From the NCBI GenBank assembly GCA_009837355.1, contig VXTR01000060.1:1-64000 (forward strand): DNA of 64,000 nucleotides, given 5' to 3'. Made by a program: the position numbers and the translations under genes. The stretch's first letter is position 1. Every line of letters starts with the position of its first letter. The notes under the pieces were generated by a model. That model saw only the letters and a program-made list of their open reading frames with translations, searched no databases and was not told where the DNA came from. Shown piece after piece: positions 42,009 to 50,551 of the stretch. The DNA is from Chloroflexota bacterium (GTDB taxonomy: Bacteria > Chloroflexota > Dehalococcoidia > Lucifugimonadales > UBA3495).

Positions 42009-42990
42009 CCGGCGTCTAGTGTACGCGCTGGCGTCCAGCTCAATCAGGTGGCTGTCTCATCGTCTGGACCGCTACTTGATTTACTGATTGATGTTTTCAA
42101 CCGTGCCGAGTCCGAATGCGATATCGATCTGGTCTTTAGACCGGATGCCAATCGAACACAGAATAACGAATGCCGAAATATGCTCATGTCATTCGTACGA
42201 AACCCGTCACTTCAGACTGGCCACAGCATAGCTCGGCGACTAGAATCAGTCACCCCGCCGCAAGCCGGATTGGCACTTTTATTCTTATTGCATGGCTCTG
42301 ATAGTTATGGCAACCACCGGCTAGTGGTTTCACGCTTCCCTGCTGAATCTGGAATTCTTGCCCAAGAAGGTCGGTGCAAGCTTGTCTCTGGATTTTATCG
42401 AGCAAGTGTTTTTGAAGAATGCCTCTGCGTATAAAAGTGCTTTCTTCAAAACCGAGCACGTTGCTGCTGACTTTTCAGGTGGCAGCACCATGGATGGCCA
42501 AGCACGGAACACGGGCAAACCGGCCGAATATTGGGTACAGAAATTTCTCATGTCTGAACTATTAACTACTGATGTTAGCGGTACACGGTTTCTAGCTACA
42601 GCAGTAGGTGAAGCAGTCAAAACTGAAACAGACACTCAAATCAGGCAAGAACTGCTTGCAGCGTCTACCCTGATGCGAGGGTTTGATGGCATCACTCAAT
42701 CTACTGAGTCGTTACTAGCGACGTTGCCGCTCACTCAGCCGGCTGTTCAAGCCATCACGAGCCGGCTTTCTAGACCCGAATCGGCGCGCGACGTGTTTAG
42801 GTTCAGTGCAACCGAGTATGATAAACACGTACGTTATCGAACGGTGGATCTAGACAACGGAGCAACCTTAACTGCGCCTAGCAATGATTTTTCAGATGTC
42901 TTCCAAGAAACGCCATTAAGCGACGATGGTCGGGTGCGGTTCACAACAGAAGGGAAAGTCTTGGATAGACGGCTCAGGAGAACGAAATGA
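41973..42990 (+). pseudogene. Frameshifted gene of unknown family (about 340 aa when joined), partner of the alarmone synthetase
   Basis: Two overlapping frames carry one continuous protein: the first ends ...VVSRFPAESGILAQEG, and the second resumes in a different frame with ASLSLDFIEQVFLKNASAYKSAFF. Removing a single base near 42370 joins them; no classic slippery heptamer is visible. The joined protein has PSLQTGHSIARRL, YWVQKFLMSELLTTDVSGTRFLATA and a C-terminal VDLDNGATLTAP. I do not recognise the family; the layout faintly recalls nucleoid-associated YejK proteins. The N-terminal start (GTG 41973) is uncertain. Its end overlaps the RelA/SpoT gene by four bases, so they form an operon. 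GC is visibly lower than around it. Confidence 0.6.
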
Positions 42991-43658
42991 CGCGACCGCG
43001 CCAATATGAGCAACGGTACAATACGCTCCCTCCAGTCAGAGATGCGATCGAGAGTAGGCTGTTGGCGATTTGTTCTGATCTACCGCACATAGATCGGATA
43101 ACTTGCAGAGTAAAAACCCCAGAAAGTTTTGCCAAGAAGGCAGACAAGCTTGATGCGGAAGGTTGGCCTATCTACGAAGCACCGCTGTCACAAATCCAAG
43201 ACCAGATAGGCACTCGTATCTTGGTCCTATACCTAAGCGACATTCGCAAAATAGAAGAAGCGGTGTTACCGCATTTTCAGGAGGCAGAACATAAAGCGAT
43301 CGAACCTGGTCCGGCCTCATTTGGATATTTCGGAGAACACTGGCTACTGGCCATACCCAATAACCTCATCCCTTCGATGGTGGACCCAGAGGACGTTCCG
43401 CCGTTCTTCGAATTACAGGTCAAGACATTATTTCAGCACGCTTGGTCTGAAGCAGAGCACGATCTGGGCTACAAATCCCCGCAACTCTTAACACCCTCAC
43501 AGCGCCGGTTGTTCGCTTACGCATCCGCACAGGCTTGGGGAGCTGACAGAGTATTCGAGGAATTATTTGGAGAACTTGTTGTAGAAGAAAATACCGATGG
43601 GTTGACCTCTACAGCGCAGCACAAAATTCGGCAACAGTCAGGCCGGCGTCGCGGATGA
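42987..43658 (+). CDS. RelA/SpoT-domain protein (small alarmone synthetase-like)
   Basis: 223 residues. Synthetase motifs appear in order: CRVKTPESFAKKADKL (Arg/Lys/Ser/Lys GTP-site), DQIGTRILVLYLSDI (catalytic-type Asp and Arg), FGYFGEHWLL (His after the Tyr motif), and FELQVKTLFQHAWSEAEHDL (Glu and Gln, then the conserved HDLGYK). No hydrolase or TGS/ACT domain, so it would make (p)ppGpp or a related alarmone without its own hydrolase. Such stand-alone forms occur in toxin-antitoxin (toxSAS) and anti-phage systems. Translationally coupled to the preceding gene; its end overlaps hicA convergently by 50 bases. Confidence 0.82.
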   Translation: MTRPRQYEQRYNTLPPVRDAIESRLLAICSDLPHIDRITCRVKTPESFAKKADKLDAEGWPIYEAPLSQIQDQIGTRILVLYLSDIRKIEEAVLPHFQEAEHKAIEPGPASFGYFGEHWLLAIPNNLIPSMVDPEDVPPFFELQVKTLFQHAWSEAEHDLGYKSPQLLTPSQRRLFAYASAQAWGADRVFEELFGELVVEENTDGLTSTAQHKIRQQSGRRRG

Positions 43659-43830
43659 GGCGGCGTAGTGTTCCCTTGGCCACCGTCCGATGATCTGGCA
43701 CCGAGAGCGACGCCATTTCTCCCGGCTTGGTCATCACGATATGACTGCCCCGCTGACGGGCCACGTTCCAGCCAAAACGCTCAAAGTTGCGTACCGTTTC
43801 CCGCCCACTCAATACCGGCAGCTGGGGCAT
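43609..43830 (-). CDS. hicA: HicA-type toxin (mRNA interferase)
   Basis: 73 residues. LPVLSGRETVRNFERFGWNVARQRGSHIVM (core RQRGSHIVM with the catalytic-type His) and SVPDHRTVAKGTLRRLIRDAGL are the HicA double-stranded-RNA-binding fold. HicA cleaves mRNA when freed from HicB. Its start abuts the hicB stop (shared base 43830), so the order is hicB-hicA. The 3' end overlaps the convergent RelA/SpoT gene. Confidence 0.92.
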   Translation of the reverse strand: MPQLPVLSGRETVRNFERFGWNVARQRGSHIVMTKPGEMASLSVPDHRTVAKGTLRRLIRDAGLTVAEFCAAL

Positions 43831-44036
43831 TACAGCGCTACTTCAACTTGCCGCGTCTCCACCGTCAACGGCAGACCCTGCTCGGCGCGCACTTCGATGC
43901 AGAGTGCAATGGCCTCCCGGATGTTGGTGATAGCCTCATCCTTCGTATCGCCCTGACTCACGCAGCCGGGAATCGATGGGCATTCCACAATCCAGACGCC
44001 ATCCTCGTCCCGATCGATGGTAATCGTCATTTTCAT
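43830..44036 (-). CDS. hicB: HicB-type antitoxin
   Basis: 68 residues. ITIDRDEDGVWIVECPSIPGCVSQGDTKDEAITNIREAI is the HicB RNase-H-like fold (shown in parts: CPSIPGC, GDTKDEA). No C-terminal DNA-binding domain; the short form neutralises HicA by direct contact. A GGAGGATGG site precedes its ATG. Confidence 0.9.
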   Translation of the reverse strand: MKMTITIDRDEDGVWIVECPSIPGCVSQGDTKDEAITNIREAIALCIEVRAEQGLPLTVETRQVEVAL

Positions 44037-44069
44037 CGTTCCATCCTCCTCTCTGTCTCTGCCGTTCCC

Positions 44070-45680
44070 CTACCCCTCAAACGGCGTCGGCATCATCCCC
44101 ACCGGCACCTCAATCAGCGCAGGGGCGTCCGCGGCGATGGCTATGCGCAGCGCTTCTTCCAGCGCTTCCGGCCCTTCCGCTCGCATCCCGCGCACGCCGT
44201 AGGCCTCGGCCAGCTTCACGAAGTCGGGGTTGTGCAGTTCCGCGCCCGTTACCCGACCGTCAAAGCGATTCACCTGGTCCCGCAGCACGTTGCCGTAGGC
44301 GTTGTCGTTAAACACCACCGCGATGGCGTTGATGCCGTGCTGCACCGCCGTGGCCAGCTCCTGCGAGTTGAACAGGAACCCGCCGTCGCCGCACAACGCC
44401 ACCACCGGACGGTCGGGCTGCGCCACCTTGGCCCCCAGCGCCGTGGGCCAGGCGTAGCCCAGGTTGCCCGAATAGCTGGACGTGATGAACGTCCGAGGCT
44501 CGTAGGTCGGCCAGAAGGCCCGGGCGTAGTAGCCCAGCTGCGTCATACCCGACACCAGGATGCCGTCCTCCGGCACCGCCGAGCGCACCGCCGCCAGCAG
44601 CGACTCCTGCGGCTCGGGACGCAGCGCCGAGTCCTTCCGCCTTTGGCGCAGGGCCACCACCTCGTCGGCCATGGACGGACGCGAACCCGTCTGGATGCTA
44701 TCGGCCAGTTTGGCGTCAACCTGCTCCATCACCGTCCGCGCGTCGCCGGCCACGCCGTAGGTGTTGTCCCAGTTGCGGCCCAACTCTTCGGGGTCGATGT
44801 CAATCTGCACCACCCGCTGCCCGTCCAGCCAGGCGGGGAAGGCCATCCGGCTGCCCACGCCCAGGATGACGTCAAAGTTCGGCTCTGACTTGGCCACCGG
44901 GTCGTTGCGCAGCCGCAGCGCGCCCAACGCCAGCGGATGCCGGTCGTCGATAGCGCCCTTGCCCTCGGCGGTGGTGATTACCGGCGCCTGCAAACGCTCC
45001 GCCAGACGCACCAGAGCCGCCGAACCCTCCGACGCAATCACGCCGCCGCCGGCCCAGATCAGCGGACGCTGCGCTCCGGCCAGGATGCGCGCCGCCTCCG
45101 CCACCTGCTCGTCCGACGCCGCCGGACGGGGGTAACCCTCGGCCTCCAGGAGCGTAACCGTGCCCTGGTCGGCCATAGTCTCCGGCGGCATCTCGATTTC
45201 CACCGGACGGGGCCGGCCCGTGGTCAGTTGCCGGAACGCCTCGTGCACCGCCGCCGGCGCCTCCTCGGTGGTCATAATCCGCCGCACGTGCTTGGTGATG
45301 GGGCGGATGGTGTCCTGCTGGTCGTTCACCTCGTGCAGCATCCCCCGGTCCACGCCGATGAGGTCCCGCTCAATCTGCCCGCACACCACCAGCACCGGCG
45401 AGGATGCCGAGTAAGCCGTGCTCAATCCCGCCGACGCGTTCAGCAGGCCCGGCCCTGGCACCATCAGCGCCGTGCCCACGCCGCCGCTGGCCCGGGCGTA
45501 GCCGTCCGCCATGTACGTCGTCGCCTGCTCGTGGCGCGTGGTGATGAGCCGTATGCCCGGCACGTCGTTCAGCGCGTCCAGCGCGTGGTACAGCTGCACG
45601 CCGGGCAGCCCGAAAATCACCCGCACGCCCTCCAGGTACAACGAACGCATCAAAGCTTGGCCGCCGGTCATCGTGGGCAT
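44070..45680 (-). CDS. Thiamine diphosphate-binding enzyme, acetolactate synthase-like
   Basis: 536 residues. The start LMRSLYLEGVRVIFGLPGVQLYHALDAL, RHEQATTYMADGYARASG (catalytic-type Glu) and the C-terminal GDGGFLFNSQELATAVQ to FNDNAYGN motif (intact GDG...N) show a full TPP/FAD-type decarboxylase. No obvious regulatory subunit gene adjacent, so it is more likely a catabolic 2-oxo-acid decarboxylase or oxalyl-type enzyme than IlvB. It stands 34 bases after hicB on the same strand. Confidence 0.87.
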   Translation of the reverse strand: MPTMTGGQALMRSLYLEGVRVIFGLPGVQLYHALDALNDVPGIRLITTRHEQATTYMADGYARASGGVGTALMVPGPGLLNASAGLSTAYSASSPVLVVCGQIERDLIGVDRGMLHEVNDQQDTIRPITKHVRRIMTTEEAPAAVHEAFRQLTTGRPRPVEIEMPPETMADQGTVTLLEAEGYPRPAASDEQVAEAARILAGAQRPLIWAGGGVIASEGSAALVRLAERLQAPVITTAEGKGAIDDRHPLALGALRLRNDPVAKSEPNFDVILGVGSRMAFPAWLDGQRVVQIDIDPEELGRNWDNTYGVAGDARTVMEQVDAKLADSIQTGSRPSMADEVVALRQRRKDSALRPEPQESLLAAVRSAVPEDGILVSGMTQLGYYARAFWPTYEPRTFITSSYSGNLGYAWPTALGAKVAQPDRPVVALCGDGGFLFNSQELATAVQHGINAIAVVFNDNAYGNVLRDQVNRFDGRVTGAELHNPDFVKLAEAYGVRGMRAEGPEALEEALRIAIAADAPALIEVPVGMMPTPFEG

Positions 45681-45813
45681 AACAACACTCTCCTGATAGA
45701 TAATTCAGCATCTGAACCCGCCGCGCTCATCCGCCGGAAGGCCAAACTACCATAGCACACCACCCCCACCCTGTCATTGCGGGGTTGGTTTTACCTGGAT
45801 GGGCCGAAATAAC

Positions 45814-45841
45814 AAAAAGGGGCGGGTTTGGAACCCGCCCC
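45814..45841 (-). terminator. Terminator GGGGCGGGTT...AACCCGCCCC
   Basis: Ten-base perfect arms (45819-45828 and 45832-45841); the minus strand continues into TTTTTG. It ends the GYD-domain gene. The stem core recurs at 51978. Confidence 0.8.
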
Positions 45842-45867
45842 AGACGTTGCCAATACGCTCTGCCGCC

Positions 45868-46188
45868 CTACGCCCCCGGCGGACGGTAGTTCACCGTCTT
45901 GTTCACCGCGGCGTCGATTTCCTCCGGCGTAATCAGCTGCACCGTGCTGATGCTCAACGCTCCGCCGGCCGTGATGACCAGCGATACTGCGGCGGCGGTG
46001 GTCGCGTCCGGCAGGTCGAACACCATGTACAGGTCTGCGCCGCCGAAGGCGTAGTAAAACGACTCCAGCGCCCCGCCCTGCTCCTTGGCCAGACTCTCAA
46101 AGACCTGTCGCCGCGAACTGCCGCCTTCTTTCAGCAATCCCTGCATTCCAGCGGAAGTGTAGTTCGCCTGGTATAGATACTTGGGCAT
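45868..46188 (-). CDS. GYD-domain protein
   Basis: 106 residues, the small ferredoxin-fold GYD family (KYLYQANYTSAGMQGLLKEGG, GADLYMVFDLPDATTAAAVS). These proteins resemble dimeric alpha/beta-barrel members and often accompany catabolic enzymes, but their role is unknown. Start at 46188 (MPKYLYQAN). Followed by a terminator at 45814-45841. Confidence 0.88.
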   Translation of the reverse strand: MPKYLYQANYTSAGMQGLLKEGGSSRRQVFESLAKEQGGALESFYYAFGGADLYMVFDLPDATTAAAVSLVITAGGALSISTVQLITPEEIDAAVNKTVNYRPPGA

Positions 46189-46226
46189 GATATGCGCTCC
46201 GGTTGTTTGTGATTGCGCCGAGGCGT

Positions 46227-47228
46227 TTACAGGACATGGTACATCAGACGGTGGTCGCGCAGCACGTCCGCCGCGAAGTCGTTTTCCACGTCGCGCCACA
46301 CCGAGTGGATGTGGTTGGCGCCGTTCTGGATGTTATCGAACTCGACGATGAAGTGTCCGCCGTGGATGCGATAGTAATGGTCGCGGCCACGGTCAAGGCC
46401 GCCGGCCCAGACCAGGCGGAAGTCGTCAATGCCGGACTCCCGGATGGCCGCCATGCGCTGCTCGGCGATGGGCGCGGGCACACCGTTGACGTACTCCGAG
46501 ATGAGCGTCATCAGGATTTCCTGCTGCGTTCCGTTCATCTCGCGAGCGGCCAGGCCCTCGTCGTTGTGGACCGGCTGCTTGCTGGTGTTGTAGCCCAGGA
46601 TGTCCCACGGCGCCTTGTCGTGGATGACCGCCTTGCTGCGCTGCCCGGCGTCCAGCGAGCCAATCAGCTCGATGGCCAGGTCCTCGCGCTGGCCCAGGAT
46701 GCGCAAACCTTCCTTCGGACCCTTGCGAACCTCGGCGGGGTTGGCCCCCAGGAAGAAAGGCGTTACTGCGATGACCTGGTCGCCCCACACGCTGTAATGG
46801 ACCGACAGGTGGTGCCCCTCGACGCGCCAGCCCCAGGGGTCGGCCCGACCCGGGTCGCCGAACACCGTCCAGTAGTAAAGCTCCGGATCCCGGGAGAAGG
46901 TAACCTGCCCCCATTCCGCTTCCAGCGGCCCCAGCACCAGCTCGTGCTCGATGATGAGATTGGCCTGCCGGTTGGTGTCGTCGGTCAGGCCGGTGGCCAG
47001 TAGCTCCAGGGCCAGCGTCCGCTGCTGCTCGTTCATATCCCGCAGCGGCAGGCCGTGGCGATTCAGCGGCGGGTAGTACCAGAAAATGCGCTCGCCGTCC
47101 AGATAGTGATAGGTGGCCTTGTCGCGCTGTGCGCTGTCCAGGCTGGCCACCCAGCGCCGGGCGGAGTCCACCATGGCCGCGGCCACCTTGGCGTGGGGAT
47201 GCGTGTAACGTTCGGCTTCGGTAGTCAT
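46227..47228 (-). CDS. DUF3500 family protein
   Basis: 333 residues with ATYHYLDGERIFWYYPP, GDPGRADPWGWRVEGHHLS, FLGANPAEVRKGP and HYYRIHGGHFIVEFDN, the highly conserved DUF3500 blocks. The function of this family is not established. It lies 38 bases upstream of the GYD gene on the same strand. Many bacterial copies carry a lipoprotein signal; none is seen here. Confidence 0.9.
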   Translation of the reverse strand: MTTEAERYTHPHAKVAAAMVDSARRWVASLDSAQRDKATYHYLDGERIFWYYPPLNRHGLPLRDMNEQQRTLALELLATGLTDDTNRQANLIIEHELVLGPLEAEWGQVTFSRDPELYYWTVFGDPGRADPWGWRVEGHHLSVHYSVWGDQVIAVTPFFLGANPAEVRKGPKEGLRILGQREDLAIELIGSLDAGQRSKAVIHDKAPWDILGYNTSKQPVHNDEGLAAREMNGTQQEILMTLISEYVNGVPAPIAEQRMAAIRESGIDDFRLVWAGGLDRGRDHYYRIHGGHFIVEFDNIQNGANHIHSVWRDVENDFAADVLRDHRLMYHVL

Positions 47229-47314
47229 CGCAGATGTGCTCCTGAAAATTGCTGTGGGTTGCGGATGTCGGCAGTGTATTGGCGCGCAACGCACGGTGTC
47301 AAGAAACGCCCCAC

Positions 47315-48148
47315 CTACCCCCGCCGCTCCAGGTTCCGTATCGCTTCCTCGATCCGACGCACCTGCTCGGCGTCTCCCGACGACAGCCGATAGCAGCGGT
47401 CCAGATACAGCTGCGCCAGCTGCACCGACGCCGCGCTCGTCTCGCTGGCCGCCGCCACCAGCGCGCTGATGCTGTACTCATCTGGCAGGTGCCGACCCAG
47501 CGCGGTCATCTCGGCGGTGATGTCCGTGATGGCTGTATTGTCGTTCCCCTCCTGGGCGAAGCGCAGCCGGCCCAACAGGCGGCCCATCTCGGCCAGACGG
47601 TCGCCCTCGCTCATAAAGCTCCACAGCACCTCGTTCACGCCCAGTCCCGCCGTGTCCTCATCGCCCGTCGTCCCGGCTGCCGGCGCGTCGGCGGAGCCGG
47701 CCAGCGGTATGGCAACGTCATCGGCCGGAGCGGCCACCGCACCGGCGCCCGCCGTATTGGCCGCCTCGTTCCAGGCGTCTGCGTATTCCTGCACCGCGCC
47801 GGCCACCGATTCCATCATCCGGGCCAGATCGTAGGAGAACATATTGCCCCCGTACACCAGGTCGTCGTTGCGCAGGTTTGCCAGCCTCACCAGCCGGTCA
47901 TGGCCGCCCTCCACCAATTCCGACATCGGGGGCATGGCAAATGCGGCGAAGTTGGCCAGCGGGCCCGAGTCGCTGCTGCCCAAGTGGGCCGCCAGGAACG
48001 GCGGGACGTACTTCGTCAGGTCGGCAGTGATGGGCAGCGTCACGATGTAAGTGCCGTACACGTGGTCCGGTTCGGTATCCACCCGATAGTAAAGCAGCGC
48101 ATGGCCCCGGGGACGCAGGGGATCGCCAATCTCAAACTGAATGTCCAT
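47315..48148 (-). CDS. Hypothetical protein (277 aa)
   Basis: Starts MDIQFEIGDPLRPRGHALLYYRVD. The N-terminal ~130 residues look globular (VYGTYIVTLPITADLTKYVPP, VYGGNMFSYDLARMMESV). The middle is an Ala/Gly/Asp-rich linker (GAGAVAAPADD), then a helical C-terminus (AQLYLDRCYRLSSGDAEQVR). No family recognised. The open frame upstream of 48148 runs into a dRS3-like repeat, which supports the later start. Confidence 0.65.
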   Translation of the reverse strand: MDIQFEIGDPLRPRGHALLYYRVDTEPDHVYGTYIVTLPITADLTKYVPPFLAAHLGSSDSGPLANFAAFAMPPMSELVEGGHDRLVRLANLRNDDLVYGGNMFSYDLARMMESVAGAVQEYADAWNEAANTAGAGAVAAPADDVAIPLAGSADAPAAGTTGDEDTAGLGVNEVLWSFMSEGDRLAEMGRLLGRLRFAQEGNDNTAITDITAEMTALGRHLPDEYSISALVAAASETSAASVQLAQLYLDRCYRLSSGDAEQVRRIEEAIRNLERRG

Positions 48149-48209
48149 AAGCTGAGTATAGATTAGGTCGGCGGCAATGGCAAAGCAATTCCGCCCACCC
48201 TTACTCGTC

Positions 48210-48229
48210 ATTCCCGCGCCGGCGGGAAT
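48210..48229. repeat. dRS3-like inverted repeat
   Basis: Second copy of ATTCCCGC-GCCG-GCGGGAAT, flanked by CGTC and CCAT, in the divergent gap between the hypothetical gene and comM. Confidence 0.75.
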
Positions 48230-48372
48230 CCATCCCACGCCTCGCTGGTCGTCTTTAGTCCTTTTCTAAAATTGATGACATTTGCCCGTTGTGTACAAAC
48301 GTTCTGCCATGCTACGGTTCTGCCACGCCGCTCCATCGGCGGCGAAATTTACACCACTGAGGTAGCAACACC

Positions 48373-49905
48373 ATGCTCGCAACCGCTCAAACCTGCGCCG
48401 TCATCGGTCTGGACGGCCAGATTATTCAGGCCGAAACCGATATTTCGCCCGGCCTGCCCGCCTTTCACATCGTCGGCCTGCCCGACACCGCCGTCCAAGA
48501 GGCTAAGGAGCGGGTCCGCGCCGCCGTCCGCAACAGCGGTTGCGAGTTCCCCATGCGCCGCATCACCGTCAACCTGGCTCCCGCCGACCTGAAGAAAGCC
48601 GGCCCGGCCTACGACCTGCCCATCGCCGTCGGCATCCTGTTCAGCACCGGCCAGGCGCTGCCGCCCGTGGAGCCGGCCATCTTCCTCGGCGAGCTGTCCC
48701 TGGACGGCGGTCTGCGCCACACCGCCGGCATCCTGCCCATGGTCTGGGTGGCCCGCGAGCAGGGCATCCGCTCCGTATTCGTGCCGGCGGTGGACGCCGC
48801 CGAGGCCGCACTGGTGGAGGGTATGCAAGTCTATCCCGTGGCGACCCTGGCCCAGCTGCTGGCCCATCTGCACGGCGAGGCGCCCATCGAACCCTTCCCC
48901 CACAGCGGCGTCTATCTCAACGGCAACCGCAATCCGCCCGACAATACCGACCTGGCCCACATCCGCGGCCAGGATCACGCCAAGCGCGCCCTGGAAGTGG
49001 CCGCCGCCGGCTTTCACAACATCCTGTTCAGCGGGCCGCCCGGCTCCGGCAAAACCCTGCTCGCCCGCGCCCTGCCTGGCATCCTGCCCTACATGACCCC
49101 CGACGAAGCCCTGGACGTCACCAAGATTTACAGCGTCAGCGGCAACCTCCCGCCCGACAGCCCCCTCATCGCCCAGCGACCCTTCCGCGCGCCCCATTAC
49201 ACCATCTCCAACGCCGGACTGGTCGGCGGCGGCCGACTGGTCCGACCCGGCGAAATCACCCTCAGCCATCGCGGCGTGCTGTTCCTGGACGAACTGCCGG
49301 AGTTCGGCCACGCCGCGCTGGAATCCCTGCGGCAGCCCCTGGAAGACAAAACCGTAACCATCACCCGGGTCAGCGGCACCGTAACCTACCCGGCCAGTTT
49401 CATGCTGGTCGCCGCCATGAACCCCTGCCCCTGCGGTTACGCGTCCCATCCGCGCAAGCAGTGCGTCTGCAACCCGTCGTCCGTGGCGCGCTACCGGCGA
49501 CGCATCAGCGGCCCCATGCTGGAACGCATCGACATTTTCGTGGAAGTGCCTCCGGTGGAGTACGACAGCCTGCTGGAACGCAACGGAGCCGAGCCGTCGG
49601 CAGCCGTGCGCGACCGCGTCGCCGCCGCCCGCGCCGTCCAGGAATCACGCTTCACCCAGGACGGCGAAGCCCCCTCGCTGACCAACGCCGAGATGTCCGG
49701 CTCCAAAATCTGGGACTACTGCAACTTGCAGGACGACGCCGAGACCTTGCTGCAGCGCGCCTCGCAGCAGCTCGACCTGTCCGCCCGCGCCCTGCACCGC
49801 GTGGTCAAGGTAGCCCGCACCGTGGCCGACCTCGCCGGCTCCGACCAAATCGGCCCGGCCCACCTGGCCGAAGCCCTGCAATACCGCGCCCGCGGCCTCG
49901 GCTAA
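48373..49905 (+). CDS. comM: YifB/ComM-family magnesium-chelatase-like AAA+ ATPase
   Basis: 510 residues. Order: an N-terminal Lon-protease-like domain (GLDGQIIQAETDISPGLPAF, IVGLPDTAVQEAKERVRAAV), an AAA+ core with Walker A SGPPGSGKTLLARALPG and Walker B LFLDELPEF, and a C-terminal Mg-chelatase domain with CPCGY and C-x-C (CVCNPSS). ComM is a hexameric helicase that aids branch migration during natural transformation. RBS GAGGTAG. Single gene. Confidence 0.93.
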   Translation: MLATAQTCAVIGLDGQIIQAETDISPGLPAFHIVGLPDTAVQEAKERVRAAVRNSGCEFPMRRITVNLAPADLKKAGPAYDLPIAVGILFSTGQALPPVEPAIFLGELSLDGGLRHTAGILPMVWVAREQGIRSVFVPAVDAAEAALVEGMQVYPVATLAQLLAHLHGEAPIEPFPHSGVYLNGNRNPPDNTDLAHIRGQDHAKRALEVAAAGFHNILFSGPPGSGKTLLARALPGILPYMTPDEALDVTKIYSVSGNLPPDSPLIAQRPFRAPHYTISNAGLVGGGRLVRPGEITLSHRGVLFLDELPEFGHAALESLRQPLEDKTVTITRVSGTVTYPASFMLVAAMNPCPCGYASHPRKQCVCNPSSVARYRRRISGPMLERIDIFVEVPPVEYDSLLERNGAEPSAAVRDRVAAARAVQESRFTQDGEAPSLTNAEMSGSKIWDYCNLQDDAETLLQRASQQLDLSARALHRVVKVARTVADLAGSDQIGPAHLAEALQYRARGLG

Positions 49906-49957
49906 CGACGACTGGTCCCGCCCGTCCCTTGCCCAATCCTATGCAAATGGGTAGCAT

Positions 49958-50455
49958 ATGACCAACCGGAACCCGAAATACGACGATGCTGCCTGGGTGT
50001 CCCTTTTCAGCGTCCCGCTGCATCGCATCAGGCCGCACTTCTGGACCTTCAGCGCGTGCTTCGTCGCCACCCTCATATTCTACATCTGCGCCCACACGAT
50101 AGCCGCCGATAACCCTTCCTGGCGTCAGACGCCGACACTGGTGATGGCCGACGCGGCCCGCGCTGGCGCTTTCTGGCTCTTCGCCAGCCCAATCCTGTTG
50201 GAGGTAGCCATCATGGTATTCGCCGCATTGTACAACCACGAAAAGCGCGAAGAAGGCCGACGCGAGGGCCGCGAAGAGGGTATCGCTGAGGGCCGTGAAG
50301 AGGGCATCGCCGCAACCAACGCCGCCTGGCGTGCCTGGAACGACCGCCGCCTGGCCGCCGAAGCCAACGGCGAATCCTTTACCGAGCCGCCACCCGACGT
50401 CGTCAACAACCCGCCCAGCGGAGCGTCTGACTCGGCAGCGCAAACGCCTACCTGA
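49958..50455 (+). CDS. Membrane protein with Arg/Glu-rich repeats (165 aa)
   Basis: Two hydrophobic stretches (FWTFSACFVATLIFYICAH and FWLFASPILLEVAIMVFAAL) are followed by REEG-type repeats (REEGIAEGREEGIA) that look like a charged coiled coil, then a Pro/Ala tail. Function unknown. The gap to the next gene is short; it lies 52 bases after comM but no link is implied. Confidence 0.6.
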   Translation: MTNRNPKYDDAAWVSLFSVPLHRIRPHFWTFSACFVATLIFYICAHTIAADNPSWRQTPTLVMADAARAGAFWLFASPILLEVAIMVFAALYNHEKREEGRREGREEGIAEGREEGIAATNAAWRAWNDRRLAAEANGESFTEPPPDVVNNPPSGASDSAAQTPT

Positions 50456-50551
50456 CGGATTCGGCGAAACCGTCTATAATCCCTGCGAATCGCGGCCGGC
50501 CCGCTCCCGTCTGTATCCCACGCCGGCCACCTCAACAGGAGACGGCATCTA

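Noticed and set aside
42355-42380. Programmed ribosomal frameshift
   Set aside because: No slippery heptamer or stimulatory stem is evident at the junction; a simple indel is more likely.
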